NCBI RefSeq assembly: GCF_041397485.1
Contig: NZ_JAWKWO010000001.1
Coordinates: 806,001 to 870,000, forward strand
Length of the DNA stretch: 64,000 nucleotides
Reading direction: 5' to 3'
DNA from: Zhengella sp020637775
GTDB lineage: Bacteria; Pseudomonadota; Alphaproteobacteria; Rhizobiales; Rhizobiaceae
Part shown: piece after piece, positions 62,699 through 64,000 of the stretch
Numbering within the stretch: position 1 is the first letter of the stretch
Layout: the number at the start of each line of letters is the position of its first letter
Notes under the pieces: generated by a model
What the model saw: only the letters and a program-made list of their open reading frames with translations
The model's database searches: none
Told to the model about the DNA's origin: nothing
Program-made: the position numbers and the translations under genes

Positions 62699-64000
62699 AT
62701 GGAAGTGAAGCTGACGCTCAGGCGGCCGGGCATCGATGCTGCCGATGAAGCGATCGTCTATCTTGACCGCGACAGCGCAGCCTGCCGCGACATGGGCCTG
62801 ATCCCGCCCGATCGCCTCAGGGTTTCGTGCCATGGCAGGGCCGTGACCGCGCGACTCAACCTTGTTTCGGGCAGCCTTCTCGACCCGGATGAGGCGGCCC
62901 TTTCGGAAGCCGCATGGAAAAGCCTCGGCGCGCAGGATGGCGACATGGCGTCGATCCGCAAGGACGAGGCCATCGATTCCATGTCGCAGGTGCGCGCGAA
63001 GATCTTCGGGCACAGGCTCGGTGACGACCCGATGCGCGGCATTCTCGGCGACATCATTTCAGGACGTTATTCGGACATCCAGCTTGCCGCCTTCGTCACC
63101 GCCTGCGCGGCCCGGCCGCTCGATACGGACGAGATCGCGGCATTGACGACCGCGATGGTCGATACGGGCGTGCGGATGAACTGGCCGCAGGTCATTGTCG
63201 GGGACAAGCACTGCGTGGGCGGACTGCCGGGAAATCGCACCACGCCGATCATTGTCGCCATCGCCGCGGCTTGCGGCGTAACCATTCCCAAGACCTCGTC
63301 GCGCGCCATCACCTCGCCGGCCGGCACCGCAGACATGATAGAAGTGCTGGCACCGGTGGACCTGTCGCTGGACCGCCTGCGCCGGGTGGTGGAGGATGAG
63401 GGAGGCTGCATCGCCTGGGGCGGTGCCGTGGATCTCAGCCCCGCCGACGACATCCTCATCCGGATCGAGCGGGCGCTCGATCTCGACAGCCACGGGCAGT
63501 TGATCGCCTCGGTCCTTTCCAAGAAGATCGCCGCCGGTGCGACCCATGTCGTCATCGACATGCCGGTCGGCCCCTCGGCAAAGGTGCGCAGCGCGCAGGA
63601 AGCGGCTGTCCTTTCGCGAACATTCATCGCGGTTGCGCGGCGATTCGGACTGCACCTGCGCATTGTCACGACCAACGGCGCGCAGCCGGTCGGGCGCGGC
63701 ATCGGACCGGCGCTGGAAGCGCGCGATGTGCTTGCGGTCCTGCGCAACGCGCGCGATGCGCCATCGGACCTGCGCCTGCGCGCACTCATGCTGGCCGGGG
63801 CCTTGCTGGAACTGACCGGAAAGGCCGCCGAAGGTGCCGGAGAAGCGCTTGCGGAACGGACGCTTGCCAGCGGCAAGGCATGGTCGAAATTCCAGGCCAT
63901 CTGCGCGGCACAGGGCGGCATGCGGACACCGCCCGCCGCGCGCTTCCGGCATGCCGTCGCCGCGCCCCTGCCAGGCCGGGTCGAGGCGATGGATAACCGG
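62699..64000 (+). CDS. AMP phosphorylase-type thymidine phosphorylase family protein, 3' truncated
   Basis: 434 residues visible; the frame is open to the window end. An N-terminal domain of about 85 residues (VKLTLRRPGIDAADEAIVYL, then DMGLIPPDRL) precedes the phosphorylase core, where DKHCVGGLPGNRTTPIIVAI and IPKTSSRAITSPAGTADMIE are diagnostic; these phrases are typical of archaeal AMP phosphorylase and its bacterial relatives (about 500 residues) rather than of DeoA. It splits AMP or a pyrimidine nucleoside with phosphate. ATG at 62699; an upstream GAAAGG is present. Confidence 0.85.
   Translation, partial: MEVKLTLRRPGIDAADEAIVYLDRDSAACRDMGLIPPDRLRVSCHGRAVTARLNLVSGSLLDPDEAALSEAAWKSLGAQDGDMASIRKDEAIDSMSQVRAKIFGHRLGDDPMRGILGDIISGRYSDIQLAAFVTACAARPLDTDEIAALTTAMVDTGVRMNWPQVIVGDKHCVGGLPGNRTTPIIVAIAAACGVTIPKTSSRAITSPAGTADMIEVLAPVDLSLDRLRRVVEDEGGCIAWGGAVDLSPADDILIRIERALDLDSHGQLIASVLSKKIAAGATHVVIDMPVGPSAKVRSAQEAAVLSRTFIAVARRFGLHLRIVTTNGAQPVGRGIGPALEARDVLAVLRNARDAPSDLRLRALMLAGALLELTGKAAEGAGEALAERTLASGKAWSKFQAICAAQGGMRTPPAARFRHAVAAPLPGRVEAMDNR

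Overview
The window is GC-rich DNA with tightly packed genes from an alphaproteobacterium. The best guess is Hyphomicrobiales (Rhizobiales-type): an EcfG-like ECF sigma factor, repeated GGAAC-N16/17-(C/G)GTT promoters, DUF3008, BON and DUF892 stress proteins, RbsB-type sugar importers and an eut/doe ectoine cluster all point that way. No rRNA, tRNA, CRISPR array, insertion sequence or prophage was seen. One gene is cut at each end of the window (actC on the left, an AMP-phosphorylase-type gene on the right).

Layout. (1) 2-8009: respiratory operon for the 3' part of alternative complex III (actCDEF), a small membrane protein, a SCO copper chaperone and a caa3-type A2 cytochrome c oxidase (subunits II, I, III, IV). 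Nearly every junction is an ATGA/GTGA overlap. (2) 8050-22662: stress and envelope region. It holds an EEP hydrolase, a phospholipase D and a UPF0104 membrane protein (compare ybhP-clsB-ybhN of E. coli), a permease operon with DUF427, an EcfG-like sigma factor, otsA and otsB for trehalose, DUF892, BON and DUF3008 proteins, a lipoprotein, a NepR-like small protein and many small hypotheticals. At least seven genes here have a general-stress-type promoter upstream. (3) 22706-40500: a catabolic island with two divergent operons. The minus operon encodes an RbsB/RbsC/RbsC/RbsA-type importer plus an SDR, a beta-hydroxyacid dehydrogenase and a ThuA-like protein. The plus operon starts with an unusual hybrid regulator (winged helix fused to an ABC solute-binding domain), followed by an SDR, an M24 protein, a thiamine-dependent E1 alpha/beta, a lipoyl carrier subunit, an aldehyde dehydrogenase, a separate E2 catalytic subunit and a KduD-like SDR. 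The gene set resembles acetoin cleavage (E1/E2 plus aldehyde dehydrogenase) attached to a sugar/polyol importer; the substrate is unknown. (4) 40531-40698: tandem repeat with palindromes between convergent genes, then guaA. (5) 42393-44849: an FNR-type box, an octaheme tetrathionate-reductase-family cytochrome and a cytochrome b. (6) 45089-53034: housekeeping and miscellaneous genes (nucleosidase, thioesterase, TspO, RsmB, adenylate cyclase, MAPEG, guaB, a Tat-type metallo-beta-lactamase-fold protein). (7) 53227-62560: ectoine/hydroxyectoine catabolism: MFS transporter, an ArgE-like deacetylase where DoeB/EutE is expected, DoeA, EutB, EutC, AsnC/DoeX, DoeC and DoeD. (8) 62699-end: an AMP-phosphorylase-type thymidine phosphorylase family gene.

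Taken together the region suggests a free-living heterotroph that meets osmotic and oxygen stress. It can make trehalose, eat ectoines, use an oxygen-efficient caa3 branch, and switch on a multiheme cytochrome under low oxygen. All functional statements come from reading motifs in the translated sequence; no database search was run.
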